DNA from: Pelomonas margarita
Lineage (GTDB): Bacteria > Pseudomonadota > Gammaproteobacteria > Burkholderiales > Burkholderiaceae_C
NCBI RefSeq assembly: GCF_043555875.1
Contig: NZ_JBIGHW010000011.1
Span: 62,001 to 126,000 of the forward strand
Length of the DNA stretch: 64,000 nucleotides
Reading direction: 5' to 3'
A program made the translations under genes and the position numbers. Every line of letters begins with the position of its first letter. The stretch's first letter is position 1. Shown here piece by piece: positions 34,716 to 43,617 of the stretch. Under the pieces are notes generated by a model. The model saw only the letters and a program-made list of their open reading frames with translations, was not told where the DNA came from and did not search any database.

Positions 34716-34947
34716 GATTCTCCTCTCAAGGAATGCCGCAGTTGCCCTGCGAGAGTCAGTACTCGAACCTCTAACCACAGGAAAAACTCTAGGGTTTCTC
34801 CTAGGGACTCGACGATTGTGCCATGTGGGCACCGAGACCTACGCATTGTGGCGGCCTACGTTCATGGGCACGGTGACGATGTTGCGCTGCTGCTACAGGG
34901 TGGCGGCAGCCTTAGAATCCGCGCCTTTCACCTACCTTCCAGGACGC

Positions 34948-34965
34948 CGCGCCCACGTGGGCGCG
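34948..34965 (+). promoter_or_regulatory. 18-base perfect palindrome just before gyrA
   Basis: CGCGCCCACGTGGGCGCG is self-complementary and ends 13 bases before the gyrA ATG. No clear ribosome site is visible near the start, so the hairpin may affect translation initiation, or the DNA palindrome may be an operator. Confidence 0.5.
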
Positions 34966-34978
34966 CGTCACGCTGCGC

Positions 34979-37621
34979 ATGACCCAGTTCGCCAAGGAAA
35001 CCCTGCCGATCAGCCTCGAGGAGGAGATGCGCCGCTCCTACCTTGATTACGCCATGAGCGTGATCGTGGGGCGGGCCCTGCCGGATGCGCGGGACGGCCT
35101 GAAGCCCGTGCATCGCCGTGTGCTGTACGCGATGAACGAGATGGGCAACACCTACAACGCCAAGTACCGCAAGTCGGCACAGGCGGTGGGTGAAACGATG
35201 GGCAAATACCACCCCCACGGCGACTCGGCCATTTACGACACCATCGTCCGCATGGCACAGCCTTTCAGCCTGCGCCACATGCTGATCGACGGCCAGGGCA
35301 ACTTCGGTTCCATCGACGGCGATAACGCCGCGGCGATGCGATACACCGAAATCCGCCTCGACAAAATCGCCCACGAAATGCTGGCCGACATCGACAAGGA
35401 AACTGTCGACTTCGGCCCCAATTACGACGGCAGCCATAAGGAACCGCTGGTCCTGCCGACCCGTTTGCCGCAATTGCTGGTGAATGGCTCGGCGGGTATT
35501 GCCGTGGGTATGGCGACCAATATCCCGCCGCACAACCTGAACGAAGTCGTCGACGCCTGCCTGTTTGCACTGAGGAAGCCGGAGTGCACGATCGACGAGC
35601 TGATGGAGATCATCCCGGCGCCCGACTTCCCGACCGCCGGCATCATCTACGGCCTGGCCGGCGTGCGCGACGGCTACCGCACGGGCCGCGGCCGCGTCGT
35701 GATGCGCGCCAAGGTGCACTTCGAGGACATCGACAAGGGCAACCGGCAGGCGATCATCGTTGACGAGATTCCCTACCAGGTCAACAAGAAGAGCCTGCTC
35801 GAGCGCATCGCCGAGCTGGTGCACGAGAAGAAGATCGAGGGCATCAGTCACATCCAGGACGAGTCCGACAAGTCGGGCATGCGCGTCGTCATCGAGCTCA
35901 AGCGCGGTGAAGTCCCCGAGGTGGTGCTCAACAACCTCTACAAGCAGACCCAGCTGCAGGACAGCTTCGGCATGAACATGGTCGCCCTCGTGGACGGCCA
36001 GCCCAAGCTGTGCAATCTGCGCGACATGGTCATCGTGTTCCTGGAGCACCGCCGCGAGGTGGTGACCCGCCGCACGATTTTCGAGCTGCGCAAGGCGCGC
36101 GAGCGCGGCCACGTGCTGGAAGGCCTGGCCGTCGCGTTGGCCAACATCGACGAGTTCATCGAGACCATCAAGACCTCGCCGACGCCGCCGGTCGCCAAGG
36201 CGGCGCTGATGGCCAAGAGCTGGGATTCGTCGCTGGTGCGCGAGATGCTGACGCGCACCGACGGTGGCGGCCAGGCCTACCGCCCGGAAGGCCTGGAAGC
36301 CGAGTTCGGCATGCAGCCCGACGGCCTCTACCGCCTGTCCGAGGCGCAGGCCGGCGAGATCCTGCAGATGCGTCTGCAGCGCCTGACGGGCCTGGAGCAG
36401 GACAAGATCGTCGGCGAGTACAAGGAGGTGATGGCCGAGATCGCCGACCTGCTGGACATCCTGGCCACGCCGTCGCGCGTGACGACCATCATCGGCGACG
36501 AGCTGACGCAGCTGAAGACCGAGTTCGGCCAGACCAAGCTGGGCGCACGCCGCTCGGTCATCGAGCACAACGCGCAGGAACTCGGCACCGAAGACTTGAT
36601 CACGCCGACCGACATGGTCGTGACGCTGTCCCACACCGGCTACATCAAGAGCCAGGCGCTTAGCGAGTACCGCTCGCAGCGCCGTGGCGGCCGCGGCAAG
36701 CAAGCCACGGCGACGAAGGACGACGACTGGATCGACCAACTCTTCATCGCCAACACGCACGACTGGCTGCTGTGCTTCTCCGACCGCGGCCGCGTCTACT
36801 GGCTCAAGGTCTGGGAAGTGCCGCAGGGCAGCCGCAACTCGCGCGGCAAGCCCATCGTCAACATGTTCCCGCTGCAGCAGGGCGAGAAGATCACTGTCGT
36901 GCTGGCGTTGACCGGCGAATTCCGCGTCTTCCCTGAAGATCATTTCATCTTCATGGCCACGGCGATGGGCACGGTCAAGAAGACGTCATTGAAGGACTTC
37001 AGCAACCCGCGCAAGGCCGGCATCATCGCCGTCGACCTGGACGAGGGCGACCATCTGATCGGCGCCGCGCTGACCGACGGCCACCACGACGTGATGCTGT
37101 TCAGCGACGGCGGCAAGGCCGTGCGCTTCGACGAGGACGACGTGCGCCCCATGGGCCGCACCGCCCGCGGCGTGCGCGGCATGATGCTGGAACCCGACCA
37201 GCGCCTGATCGCGATGCTGGTGGCCGAGGACGAGACGCAGAGCGTGCTGACCGCCACCGAGAATGGTTATGGCAAGCGCACCTCCATCGTCGAGTACACC
37301 CGCCACGGCCGCGGCACCAAGGGCATGATCGCCATCCAGCAGAGCGAGCGCAATGGCCGCGTCGTCGCCGCGACGCTGGTGCGCCCGGAGGACGAAATCA
37401 TGCTGATCACCGACAAGGGCGTGCTGGTGCGCACCCGGGTCGGCGAGATCCGCGAGCTCGGCCGCGCCACGCAGGGCGTCACGCTGATCGCGCTGGACGA
37501 TGGCAGCAAGCTGTCCGGCCTGCAACGCATCGTCGAGAACGACGCCAATGAAGCCGACGCCGCTGCCGAAGGCAGCGATGGCGCCGACACGCCCGAAGCC
37601 TCGGAATCCCCCAAGGACTGA
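34979..37621 (+). CDS. gyrA: DNA gyrase subunit A
   Basis: GyrA is the DNA-breaking subunit of gyrase, which introduces negative supercoils with GyrB. The 880-residue protein has the catalytic Tyr122 (AAMRYTEIRL), the winged helix and tower, and the C-terminal beta-pinwheel with GyrA box QRRGGRGKQ. In the quinolone region, GKYHPHGDSAIYDTIVRMAQ, the residues equal to E. coli Ser83 and Asp87 are unchanged, the quinolone-sensitive form. The start is MTQFAKETLPISLEEEMRRS. It is followed at 5 bases by the DUF2059 gene and then serC, a conserved Burkholderiales order. Confidence 0.98.
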   Translation: MTQFAKETLPISLEEEMRRSYLDYAMSVIVGRALPDARDGLKPVHRRVLYAMNEMGNTYNAKYRKSAQAVGETMGKYHPHGDSAIYDTIVRMAQPFSLRHMLIDGQGNFGSIDGDNAAAMRYTEIRLDKIAHEMLADIDKETVDFGPNYDGSHKEPLVLPTRLPQLLVNGSAGIAVGMATNIPPHNLNEVVDACLFALRKPECTIDELMEIIPAPDFPTAGIIYGLAGVRDGYRTGRGRVVMRAKVHFEDIDKGNRQAIIVDEIPYQVNKKSLLERIAELVHEKKIEGISHIQDESDKSGMRVVIELKRGEVPEVVLNNLYKQTQLQDSFGMNMVALVDGQPKLCNLRDMVIVFLEHRREVVTRRTIFELRKARERGHVLEGLAVALANIDEFIETIKTSPTPPVAKAALMAKSWDSSLVREMLTRTDGGGQAYRPEGLEAEFGMQPDGLYRLSEAQAGEILQMRLQRLTGLEQDKIVGEYKEVMAEIADLLDILATPSRVTTIIGDELTQLKTEFGQTKLGARRSVIEHNAQELGTEDLITPTDMVVTLSHTGYIKSQALSEYRSQRRGGRGKQATATKDDDWIDQLFIANTHDWLLCFSDRGRVYWLKVWEVPQGSRNSRGKPIVNMFPLQQGEKITVVLALTGEFRVFPEDHFIFMATAMGTVKKTSLKDFSNPRKAGIIAVDLDEGDHLIGAALTDGHHDVMLFSDGGKAVRFDEDDVRPMGRTARGVRGMMLEPDQRLIAMLVAEDETQSVLTATENGYGKRTSIVEYTRHGRGTKGMIAIQQSERNGRVVAATLVRPEDEIMLITDKGVLVRTRVGEIRELGRATQGVTLIALDDGSKLSGLQRIVENDANEADAAAEGSDGADTPEASESPKD

Positions 37622-37626
37622 CTGAC

Positions 37627-38217
37627 ATGACTTCTCGCAAGCTGGGCCTGGCCCTGGCACTCGCCCTGGCCGCCAGCTCAGTGCTGGCTCAACCCCCCGC
37701 GTCCAAGAAGGCGCTCATCGACAAGATCGTCGCGCTGCAGCAGCAAGGCTTGGCTGATGGCCTGGCGGCCAGCCTCGTGCAGGGGCCGCTGCCCCAGTTG
37801 ATGCAGGCTGGCCGCGCCGCGCTGCAGCAGGTGCCGGCGGAAAAGCGCGAAGCCACGGCCAAGGCCATGGACACGGAGCTGAAGAAGTTTGTCGAGGAGA
37901 ACGTGCCCTACCTGAAGGACAAGATCTCCAAGGCCGTGCCAAACACGGCTTCGGCGCTGCTGGACGAACGCTTCAACGAGGACGAACTGAAGCAGATCCT
38001 GGCCTGGGCAGAATCGCCGGTCAGCCAGAAGTTCGGCATGGCCAGCATGGAGCTGCAGAAGGCTGTCGCGCAGAAAGTGATGACCGAAGCCGGCCCCACG
38101 CTGGAAGGCCGCCTCAAGACGCTGCAGGCCAACCTGGCCAAGCAACTGGGGCTGCAGTCGCAGGCCGCGCCCGCAAAGCCTGCTGCGCCTGCCGCCACCG
38201 CCCCGAAGAAGCAGTAA
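37627..38217 (+). CDS. Secreted DUF2059-containing protein
   Basis: The 196-residue protein has a signal peptide (LGLALALALAASSVLAQ) and a mostly helical DUF2059-type domain (ERFNEDELKQILAWAESPVS, QKFGMASMELQKAVAQKVM), ending in a Pro/Ala-rich tail with KKQ. Function is unknown; it is expected in the periplasm. It lies between gyrA and serC in the same direction with short gaps. Confidence 0.8.
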   Translation: MTSRKLGLALALALAASSVLAQPPASKKALIDKIVALQQQGLADGLAASLVQGPLPQLMQAGRAALQQVPAEKREATAKAMDTELKKFVEENVPYLKDKISKAVPNTASALLDERFNEDELKQILAWAESPVSQKFGMASMELQKAVAQKVMTEAGPTLEGRLKTLQANLAKQLGLQSQAAPAKPAAPAATAPKKQ

Positions 38218-38230
38218 ACCCTCCTGATCG

Positions 38231-39322
38231 ATGACCTCAGCCCGCCCGTTCAATTTCTCCGCCGGCCCCGCGGTCTTGCCTGAACCGGTGCTGCACCAGG
38301 TGGCGGCAGAGATGCTGGACTGGCACGGCAGCGGCATGAGCGTCATGGAGATGAGCCACCGCGGCAAGGAGTTCGGCAGCATCCTGGAAGCCGCTGAGCG
38401 CGACCTGCGCGAACTGCTCGCGGTGCCGGCCAACTTCCGCGTGCTGTTCATGCAGGGCGGCGGGCTGGGCGAAAACGCCATCGTGCCGCTGAACCTGAGC
38501 CGCGGCAGCAAGGTGGACGTCGTCGTCACCGGCTCCTGGTCGCGCAAGAGCGCGGCCGAGGCGCGCCGCTACGCCGACGTGCAGATCGCCGCCGACATCG
38601 GCAAGGGTCACAAGATCCCGACCGACTGGGCGTTGCGCGACGACGCGGCCTATGTGCACGTCTGCACCAACGAGACCATCGACGGCGTCGAGTTCCATGA
38701 GCTGCCGCAACTGACCCACGGCGCGCCGCTGGTGGCGGACGTGTCGTCCCACGTTCTGTCGCGCCCCATCGACTGGAGCCGTGTCGGCTTGGCCTTCGGC
38801 GGTGCGCAGAAGAACATCGGGCCAGCCGGCCTGACGCTGGTGTTCGTGCGCGATGACCTGCTGGGCCGCGCGCTGGACATCTGCCCGTCGGCCTTCAACT
38901 ACGAGACCGTGGCGGCCAACCAGTCCATGTTCAACACGCCGCCGACCTTCGCGATCTACGTCGCCGGCCTCGTGTTCCAGTGGATCAAGGGGCTGGACTA
39001 CGCCGGCAAGCAAGGCCTGGCCGCCATCGAGCAGCGCAACATCGACAAGGCCGCCCTGCTCTACGGCGCGCTGGATGCATCCGGCTTCTACGAGAACCGC
39101 GTCGACGCCAGCTGCCGCTCACGCATGAACGTGCCCTTCTTCTTGAAGGATGAGAAGCTCAACGACGTCTTCCTGGCCGAAGCCAAGGCTGCCGGCCTGC
39201 TGCAACTCAAGGGCCACAAGTCGGTGGGTGGCATGCGCGCCTCCATCTACAACGCGATGCCGCTGGAAGGCGTGCAGGCGCTGGTCGGCTTCCTGAAAGC
39301 TTTCGAGGCCCGCCATGGTTGA
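38231..39322 (+). CDS. serC: Phosphoserine aminotransferase
   Basis: SerC makes O-phospho-L-serine from 3-phosphohydroxypyruvate, and also serves pyridoxal phosphate synthesis. The 363-residue PLP enzyme begins with FNFSAGPAVLPEPVL, has HRGKEF, MQGGGLGENAIVPLNL and the PLP lysine Lys194 in FGGAQKNIGPAGLTLVFVR, and ends with KSVGGMRASIYNAMPLEGV. Its last eight bases overlap pheA, so serine and phenylalanine genes are translationally linked, as is usual in this group. Confidence 0.98.
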   Translation: MTSARPFNFSAGPAVLPEPVLHQVAAEMLDWHGSGMSVMEMSHRGKEFGSILEAAERDLRELLAVPANFRVLFMQGGGLGENAIVPLNLSRGSKVDVVVTGSWSRKSAAEARRYADVQIAADIGKGHKIPTDWALRDDAAYVHVCTNETIDGVEFHELPQLTHGAPLVADVSSHVLSRPIDWSRVGLAFGGAQKNIGPAGLTLVFVRDDLLGRALDICPSAFNYETVAANQSMFNTPPTFAIYVAGLVFQWIKGLDYAGKQGLAAIEQRNIDKAALLYGALDASGFYENRVDASCRSRMNVPFFLKDEKLNDVFLAEAKAAGLLQLKGHKSVGGMRASIYNAMPLEGVQALVGFLKAFEARHG

Positions 39323-40490
39323 ACCCGTCGCCTCCCAGGCGCTGCTGGCGCTGCGCGACCAGATCGACGGCCTCGACAAGCAACTGCTGGCGCTGCTGAA
39401 CCAGCGCGCCCACGTCGCCGAGCAGGTGGGCGAGATCAAGCGCGCCGAAGGCACGCCGTTCTTCCGCCCCGACCGTGTCGCGCAGGTCATCGAGAAGATC
39501 CGCGCCGCCAACCCCGGCCCGCTGAAGGGCGAGCATGTGGCGGCCATCTGGCGCGAGATCATGTCCGCCTGCCTGGCGCTGGAGTCGCCGCAGCGCGTCG
39601 CCGTGCTGGGCCCGGTCGGCACCTTCTGCGAGCAGGCCGCCATCGAGTACTTCGGCGGCGCTGCCGACATGACGTACTGCGCCAACTTCGACGAGGTCTT
39701 CCACGCGACGGCGTCGGGCAGCGCGCAGTTCGGCGTCGTCGGCGTCGAGAACATGACCGAGGGCGTCGTCACGCGCTCGCTGGACCTGTTCCTGCACACG
39801 CCCTGCCACGTCGTCGGCGAAGTCAGCCTGCTGATCCGGCACAACCTGATGCGCAAGGAGCCGGGGCCAGCGCCGGGCCGCTCCCAAGCGGGCCCGCCCC
39901 TCTCGGGGGGCAGCGCCGGTACTCCGGCGCCTGGGGGCCACGGTCTGCACGGCATCGAGGCCGTTCTGGCGCATCCGCAGGCGCTGGCGCAGTGCCAGAA
40001 CTGGCTGAACAAGCACCTGCCCGACGTCGAGCGCCGTGCGGTGTCCAGCAACGCCGAGGGCTCACGCCTGGCCGCCACCAACCCGGCCTGGGCCGCGCTG
40101 GGCAGCGAGCGCGCATCGACGCTGTTCGGCCTGCACATCACCGCGCACGCCATCCAGGACGAGGCCTACAACCGCACGCGCTTCGCCGTCATCTGCCTGC
40201 CGCAGACGATGGCCACGCCGCCCGCCACTGGGCGTGACTGCACCAGCCTCGTCGTCTCCGTGCCCAACCGCCCGGGCGCGATGCATGACCTGCTGGTGCC
40301 GCTGAAGACCCACGGCGTGTCCATGACGCGCCTCGAATCCCGCCCGGCCCGCACGGGTCAGTGGGACTACTACTTCTACATCGACCTCGACGGCCACCCC
40401 AGCCAGCCCAACGTCGCGGCGGCGCTGGCGGAGCTGCGCGAGAACTGCGCGTTCTTCAAGATGCTGGGTGCCTACCCGGTGAAAAACTGA
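39315..40490 (+). CDS. pheA: Bifunctional chorismate mutase/prephenate dehydratase (P-protein) with repeat-encoded insert
   Basis: The 391-residue protein converts chorismate to prephenate and then phenylpyruvate. An AroQ-type mutase (RDQIDGLDKQLLALLNQRAH) occupies about residues 10-95, the dehydratase (VAVLGPVGTFCEQAAIEYFG; VLAHPQALAQCQNWL; RRAVSSNAEGSRLAA) about 97-300, and an ACT domain (SVPNRPGAMHDLLVPLKTHG; TRLESRPARTG) the C-terminus for phenylalanine feedback. About 27 extra residues (EPGPAPGRSQAGPPLSGGSA and following, near 183-211) interrupt the dehydratase between RHNLMRK and GIEAVL. They are encoded by the palindromic repeat also found in ligA, in the opposite orientation. The frame is preserved. 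The hisC gene often found next in Burkholderia is absent. Confidence 0.96.
   Translation: MVEPVASQALLALRDQIDGLDKQLLALLNQRAHVAEQVGEIKRAEGTPFFRPDRVAQVIEKIRAANPGPLKGEHVAAIWREIMSACLALESPQRVAVLGPVGTFCEQAAIEYFGGAADMTYCANFDEVFHATASGSAQFGVVGVENMTEGVVTRSLDLFLHTPCHVVGEVSLLIRHNLMRKEPGPAPGRSQAGPPLSGGSAGTPAPGGHGLHGIEAVLAHPQALAQCQNWLNKHLPDVERRAVSSNAEGSRLAATNPAWAALGSERASTLFGLHITAHAIQDEAYNRTRFAVICLPQTMATPPATGRDCTSLVVSVPNRPGAMHDLLVPLKTHGVSMTRLESRPARTGQWDYYFYIDLDGHPSQPNVAAALAELRENCAFFKMLGAYPVKN
39870..39938 (+). repeat. GC-rich palindromic repeat element, copy 2 (in frame inside pheA)
   Basis: It starts with the 20-base block shared with ligA (39870-39889), then a CCCCTCTCGGGGGG palindrome, then a hairpin GCGCCGG-TACT-CCGGCGC (39913-39930). 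The plus strand is sense for pheA but antisense for ligA, so both orientations can be read through in frame. Right boundary is approximate. Confidence 0.8.
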
Positions 40491-40507
40491 GGAATCATGA
40501 GCCACCA

Positions 40508-40571
40508 CGGTCACTTCGTTCCCTGCCCCCCGAGGGGGCGCTCAGCGCTCTTCGGGCGGCCGGGCGCGCGC
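40508..40571 (-). repeat. GC-rich palindromic repeat element, copy 3 (pheA-tyrA gap)
   Basis: The 83-base gap between the pheA stop and the tyrA ATG is almost filled by a third, diverged copy in reverse orientation: TGCCCCCCGAGGGGGCG, then TTCGGGCGGCCGGGCGC matching the conserved end. The TACT hairpin arm is replaced by a different sequence (CGGTCACTTCGTTCCC). This is probably the normal intergenic location of the family. Confidence 0.65.
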
Positions 40572-40573
40572 TG

Positions 40574-41470
40574 ATGTTCCAGCAGCTCGGCGTCATCGGA
40601 TGTGGCCTGATGGGCGGCAGCTTTGCGCTGGCGATGAAGAAGGCCGGCCTGGTCAAGCGCGTCGTCGGCTACAGCAAGTCGCCGTCCACCACCAAGCAGG
40701 CCAAGAAGCTGGGCATCATCGACGTCGCCGCCGAGTCGGCGCTGCTTGCCGTGTCGGGCTCGGACATCGTGTTGATCGCCGTGCCGGTGTCGGCCACCGA
40801 AGCCACGCTGAAGGCCATCCGCCACCTCGTGAACCCCGGGGTGCTGTTCATGGACGTGGGCTCGACAAAGTGCGACGTCATCGAAGCCGCGCGCCGCGCG
40901 CTGGGCGAGCGCGCTGCCAGCTTCGTGCCCTGCCACCCCATCGCCGGCAAGGAATCGGGCGGCGTGCAGCATGCCGAGGCGACGCTGTACGAAGGCCGCC
41001 AGGTCATCCTGACGCCGCAGCCGTTCACGAACCCGCAGCTGGTGCAACTGGCCACCGACGTGTGGTCGGCGCTGGGCACGACGGTGCTGAAGATGCGGCC
41101 GCACAACCACGACGCCGCGTTTGCCGCCGTCAGCCATTTGCCGCATCTGCTGGCCTTCGCCTATTTCCAGGCCATCGCCGAGCAGCCCGCCGCGCGCGAC
41201 TACCTGAGCCTCGCCGGCCCGGGCTTCCGCGACTTCACGCGCATCGCCGCCGGTGAGCCCGGTGTCTGGCGCGACATCCTGCTGGCCAACAAGCACGAGG
41301 TGCTGGCGCAGTCCAAGCGCTTCCGCACGATGCTGGACCAGCTCGAAGCCCTCATCGAAGCCGGCGACGCCGCCGCGCTCGAAGCCGCGCTGCGCCCGAT
41401 CGCCGAAGGCCGCTCGGCCTGGAACCTGTCTTCTTCCGCTGTCCCTCCCGGCCGCCCTCCGGCTAAGTGA
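40574..41470 (+). CDS. tyrA: Prephenate dehydrogenase
   Basis: TyrA oxidises prephenate to 4-hydroxyphenylpyruvate for tyrosine synthesis. The 298-residue NAD(P) enzyme has the Rossmann motif GVIGCGLMGGSFALAMKKAG, FMDVGSTKCDVIEAA, the substrate-site CHPIAGKESGGVQHAE and HDAAFAAVSHLPHLLAFA. I chose the ATG at 40574; the frame stays open further upstream but that part lies inside pheA and the repeat. It overlaps the next gene (TGATG). Confidence 0.95.
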   Translation: MFQQLGVIGCGLMGGSFALAMKKAGLVKRVVGYSKSPSTTKQAKKLGIIDVAAESALLAVSGSDIVLIAVPVSATEATLKAIRHLVNPGVLFMDVGSTKCDVIEAARRALGERAASFVPCHPIAGKESGGVQHAEATLYEGRQVILTPQPFTNPQLVQLATDVWSALGTTVLKMRPHNHDAAFAAVSHLPHLLAFAYFQAIAEQPAARDYLSLAGPGFRDFTRIAAGEPGVWRDILLANKHEVLAQSKRFRTMLDQLEALIEAGDAAALEAALRPIAEGRSAWNLSSSAVPPGRPPAK

Positions 41471-43470
41471 TGTTCAAGATCCCCTTCCTCGACCTGCCGC
41501 CGCTGCGCGGTGCCGCGGGCACGGTGCGCCTGCCCGGCTCCAAGAGCATTTCCAACCGCGTGCTGCTGCTGGCGGCGCTCAGCGAGGGCAAGACCTTCGT
41601 GCGCGACCTGCTGGCGTCGGACGACACGGCCGTCATGCTGGAGTCGCTGCGCACACTGGGCTGTGGCGTCTGGCGCGAGGGCGACGCGGTCGTCATCGAC
41701 GGCCTGGGCGGCCAACTGCGCGCCAAGGAGGCCAAGCTGTTCCTCGGCAATGCCGGTACGGCAATGCGCCCGCTGACGGCCGCGCTGGCGCTGCTGGCCG
41801 CCACGCAGGGCGGCAGCTTCGAGGTGTCGGGCGTGCCGCGCATGCACGAGCGCCCCATCGGCGACCTCGTCGACGCGCTGCGCGGCCTGGGCTGCGAGAT
41901 CGACGACCTCGGCAACGCCGGCTACCCGCCGCTGCGCCTGCGCGGCCCATCCAAGCTGGCGCTGGACACGCCCGTGCGCGTGCGCGGCGATGTGTCCAGC
42001 CAGTTCCTGACGGCTTTGCTGCTAGCGCTGCCGCTCGTGGCCGAGCGCAGCATCCGCATCGAAGTCATCGGTGAGTTGATCTCCAAGCCCTACATCGAGA
42101 TCACGCTGGCGCTCCTGGCGCGCTTCGGCATCGCCGTGCAGCGTGAAGGCTGGGAGGCATTCGTCATCCCGGCCGGCAGCCGATACGTGTCGCCGGGCGA
42201 GGTGTTCGTTGAAGGCGACGCGTCGTCGGCGTCGTACTTCGTCGGCTTGGGCGCCATTGCCGCCACCGACACGCCGATCCGCATCGAAGGCGTCGGCAGC
42301 GAATCGCTGCAGGGCGACGTGCGCTTCATCGAGGCCGCCGCCGCGATGGGCGCCGAGGTCAAGGCCGGCCCGAACTGGCTGGAGGTCAAGCGCGGCGCCT
42401 GGCCGCTCAAGGGCCTGACGCTGGACTGCAACCACATCCCCGACGCGGCGATGACGCTGACCGTCATGGCGCTGTACGCCGACGGCCCGACGACGCTGAC
42501 CAACATCGCCAGCTGGCGCGTCAAGGAAACCGACCGCATCGCCGCGATGGCCACCGAGCTGCGCAAGCTGGGCGCGACGGTCGACGAAGGCCCGGACTGG
42601 ATCCGCGTGCAGCCGCTGAAGGACTGGCAGGCCGCGGCCATCCACACCTACGACGACCACCGCGTCGCGATGTGCTTCTCGCTGGCGGCCTTCAACGGCC
42701 TGGTCACTGCCGCCGCCAAGCCGGTCCGCATCCTGGAGCCGCACTGCGTCGCCAAGACCTTCCCGGACTATTTCGAGACGCTGTTCGGCGTCGTCAGCGT
42801 CGACGCCGCCGACGTGCCGGTCATCACCATCGACGGCCCGACGGCGTCCGGCAAGGGCACGCTGGCCGACGAGGTGGGCAAGCTGCTGGGCTTCAACGTG
42901 CTGGACTCCGGCGCGCTGTACCGCGTGACCGGCCTGGCCGCCCGCCGCGCCGGCCTGGACCTGGACGACGGCGACGCCGTGGCCGCCATCGTGCCGACGC
43001 TGCAGCTGCGCTTCGCCGACGGCCACGTCTTCCTGGGCCAGGAAGACGTCAGCGCCCGGCTGCGTGCCGAGGCCACAGGGCTGCTGGCGTCGCAGGTGGC
43101 CGTGCACCCGCAGGTGCGCCGCGCGCTGCACCAGCTGCAGCTGGACTTCCGCCGCCTGCCCGGCCTCGTCGCCGACGGCCGCGACATGGGCACGGCCATC
43201 TTCCCGGACGCCGCGCTGAAGGTCTTCCTCACCGCCAGCGCTGCCACGCGCGCAGAGCGTCGGCATAAGCAATTGATTTCCAAGGGTATTTCGGCTAGTA
43301 TCGAAGGCTTGCGTGAAGATTTGGAGGCGCGAGACGAGAGGGACAAGAACCGCTCGACCTCGCCTCTGGAGCCAGCGCAAGACGCGCAACTGCTCGACAA
43401 CTCGGCGCTGACCATCGAAGCCTCGGTGGACCAGATGTTGGCTTGGTGGCAGCAGCGCAGGCCCTTCTGA
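41470..43470 (+). CDS. aroA: Fused EPSP synthase-cytidylate kinase
   Basis: One 666-residue frame encodes AroA followed by Cmk. The first about 440 residues are 5-enolpyruvylshikimate-3-phosphate synthase (shikimate pathway), with LPGSKSISNRVLLLAALSEG, the class I motif LGNAGTAMRPL and RVKETDRIAAMA. From about residue 450 a CMP/dCMP kinase follows: P-loop TIDGPTASGKGTLADEVG, LDSGALYRVTGLAARR, DGRDMGTAIFPDAALKVFLT. In most bacteria these are separate genes; the fusion is known in part of the Burkholderiales. The ATG at 41470 overlaps the tyrA stop; a GTG three bases earlier is an alternative. The cmk-rpsA adjacency is retained. Confidence 0.96.
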   Translation: MFKIPFLDLPPLRGAAGTVRLPGSKSISNRVLLLAALSEGKTFVRDLLASDDTAVMLESLRTLGCGVWREGDAVVIDGLGGQLRAKEAKLFLGNAGTAMRPLTAALALLAATQGGSFEVSGVPRMHERPIGDLVDALRGLGCEIDDLGNAGYPPLRLRGPSKLALDTPVRVRGDVSSQFLTALLLALPLVAERSIRIEVIGELISKPYIEITLALLARFGIAVQREGWEAFVIPAGSRYVSPGEVFVEGDASSASYFVGLGAIAATDTPIRIEGVGSESLQGDVRFIEAAAAMGAEVKAGPNWLEVKRGAWPLKGLTLDCNHIPDAAMTLTVMALYADGPTTLTNIASWRVKETDRIAAMATELRKLGATVDEGPDWIRVQPLKDWQAAAIHTYDDHRVAMCFSLAAFNGLVTAAAKPVRILEPHCVAKTFPDYFETLFGVVSVDAADVPVITIDGPTASGKGTLADEVGKLLGFNVLDSGALYRVTGLAARRAGLDLDDGDAVAAIVPTLQLRFADGHVFLGQEDVSARLRAEATGLLASQVAVHPQVRRALHQLQLDFRRLPGLVADGRDMGTAIFPDAALKVFLTASAATRAERRHKQLISKGISASIEGLREDLEARDERDKNRSTSPLEPAQDAQLLDNSALTIEASVDQMLAWWQQRRPF

Positions 43471-43532
43471 ACTGAACCGCAGAGGGGCCACGGCCCGCCG
43501 GCCAGCATCGGGCGCCCGCCCGGTTGCCATGA

Positions 43533-43617
43533 GCGACGCAAGTCGCCTGGCTTGTGACGAGCAACGCAAGTTGCTCGGCCGGTGATGTCAACAACCTAAC
43601 CCCGCAGGCTCGCCTGC
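43533..43617 (+). promoter_or_regulatory. rpsA: Three-hairpin leader upstream of rpsA
   Basis: Three consecutive perfect hairpins lie in the 185-base gap before rpsA: GCGAC-GCAA-GTCGC (43533-43546), GAGCAAC-GCAA-GTTGCTC (43559-43576) and GCAGG-CTCG-CCTGC (43604-43617). The first two share a GCAA loop. Leaders of rpsA in gammaproteobacteria contain hairpins through which S1 represses its own translation, so a similar role is plausible. Homology to that leader is not shown. Confidence 0.55.

Noticed and set aside
34928..36943. A 671-codon minus-strand frame opposite gyrA
   Set aside because: It is a shadow of gyrA with no ribosome site or domain.
40361..40573. A longer N-terminus for TyrA
   Set aside because: The upstream frame runs through the end of pheA and the palindromic repeat. 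TyrA family proteins start at the Rossmann motif directly after the ATG at 40574.
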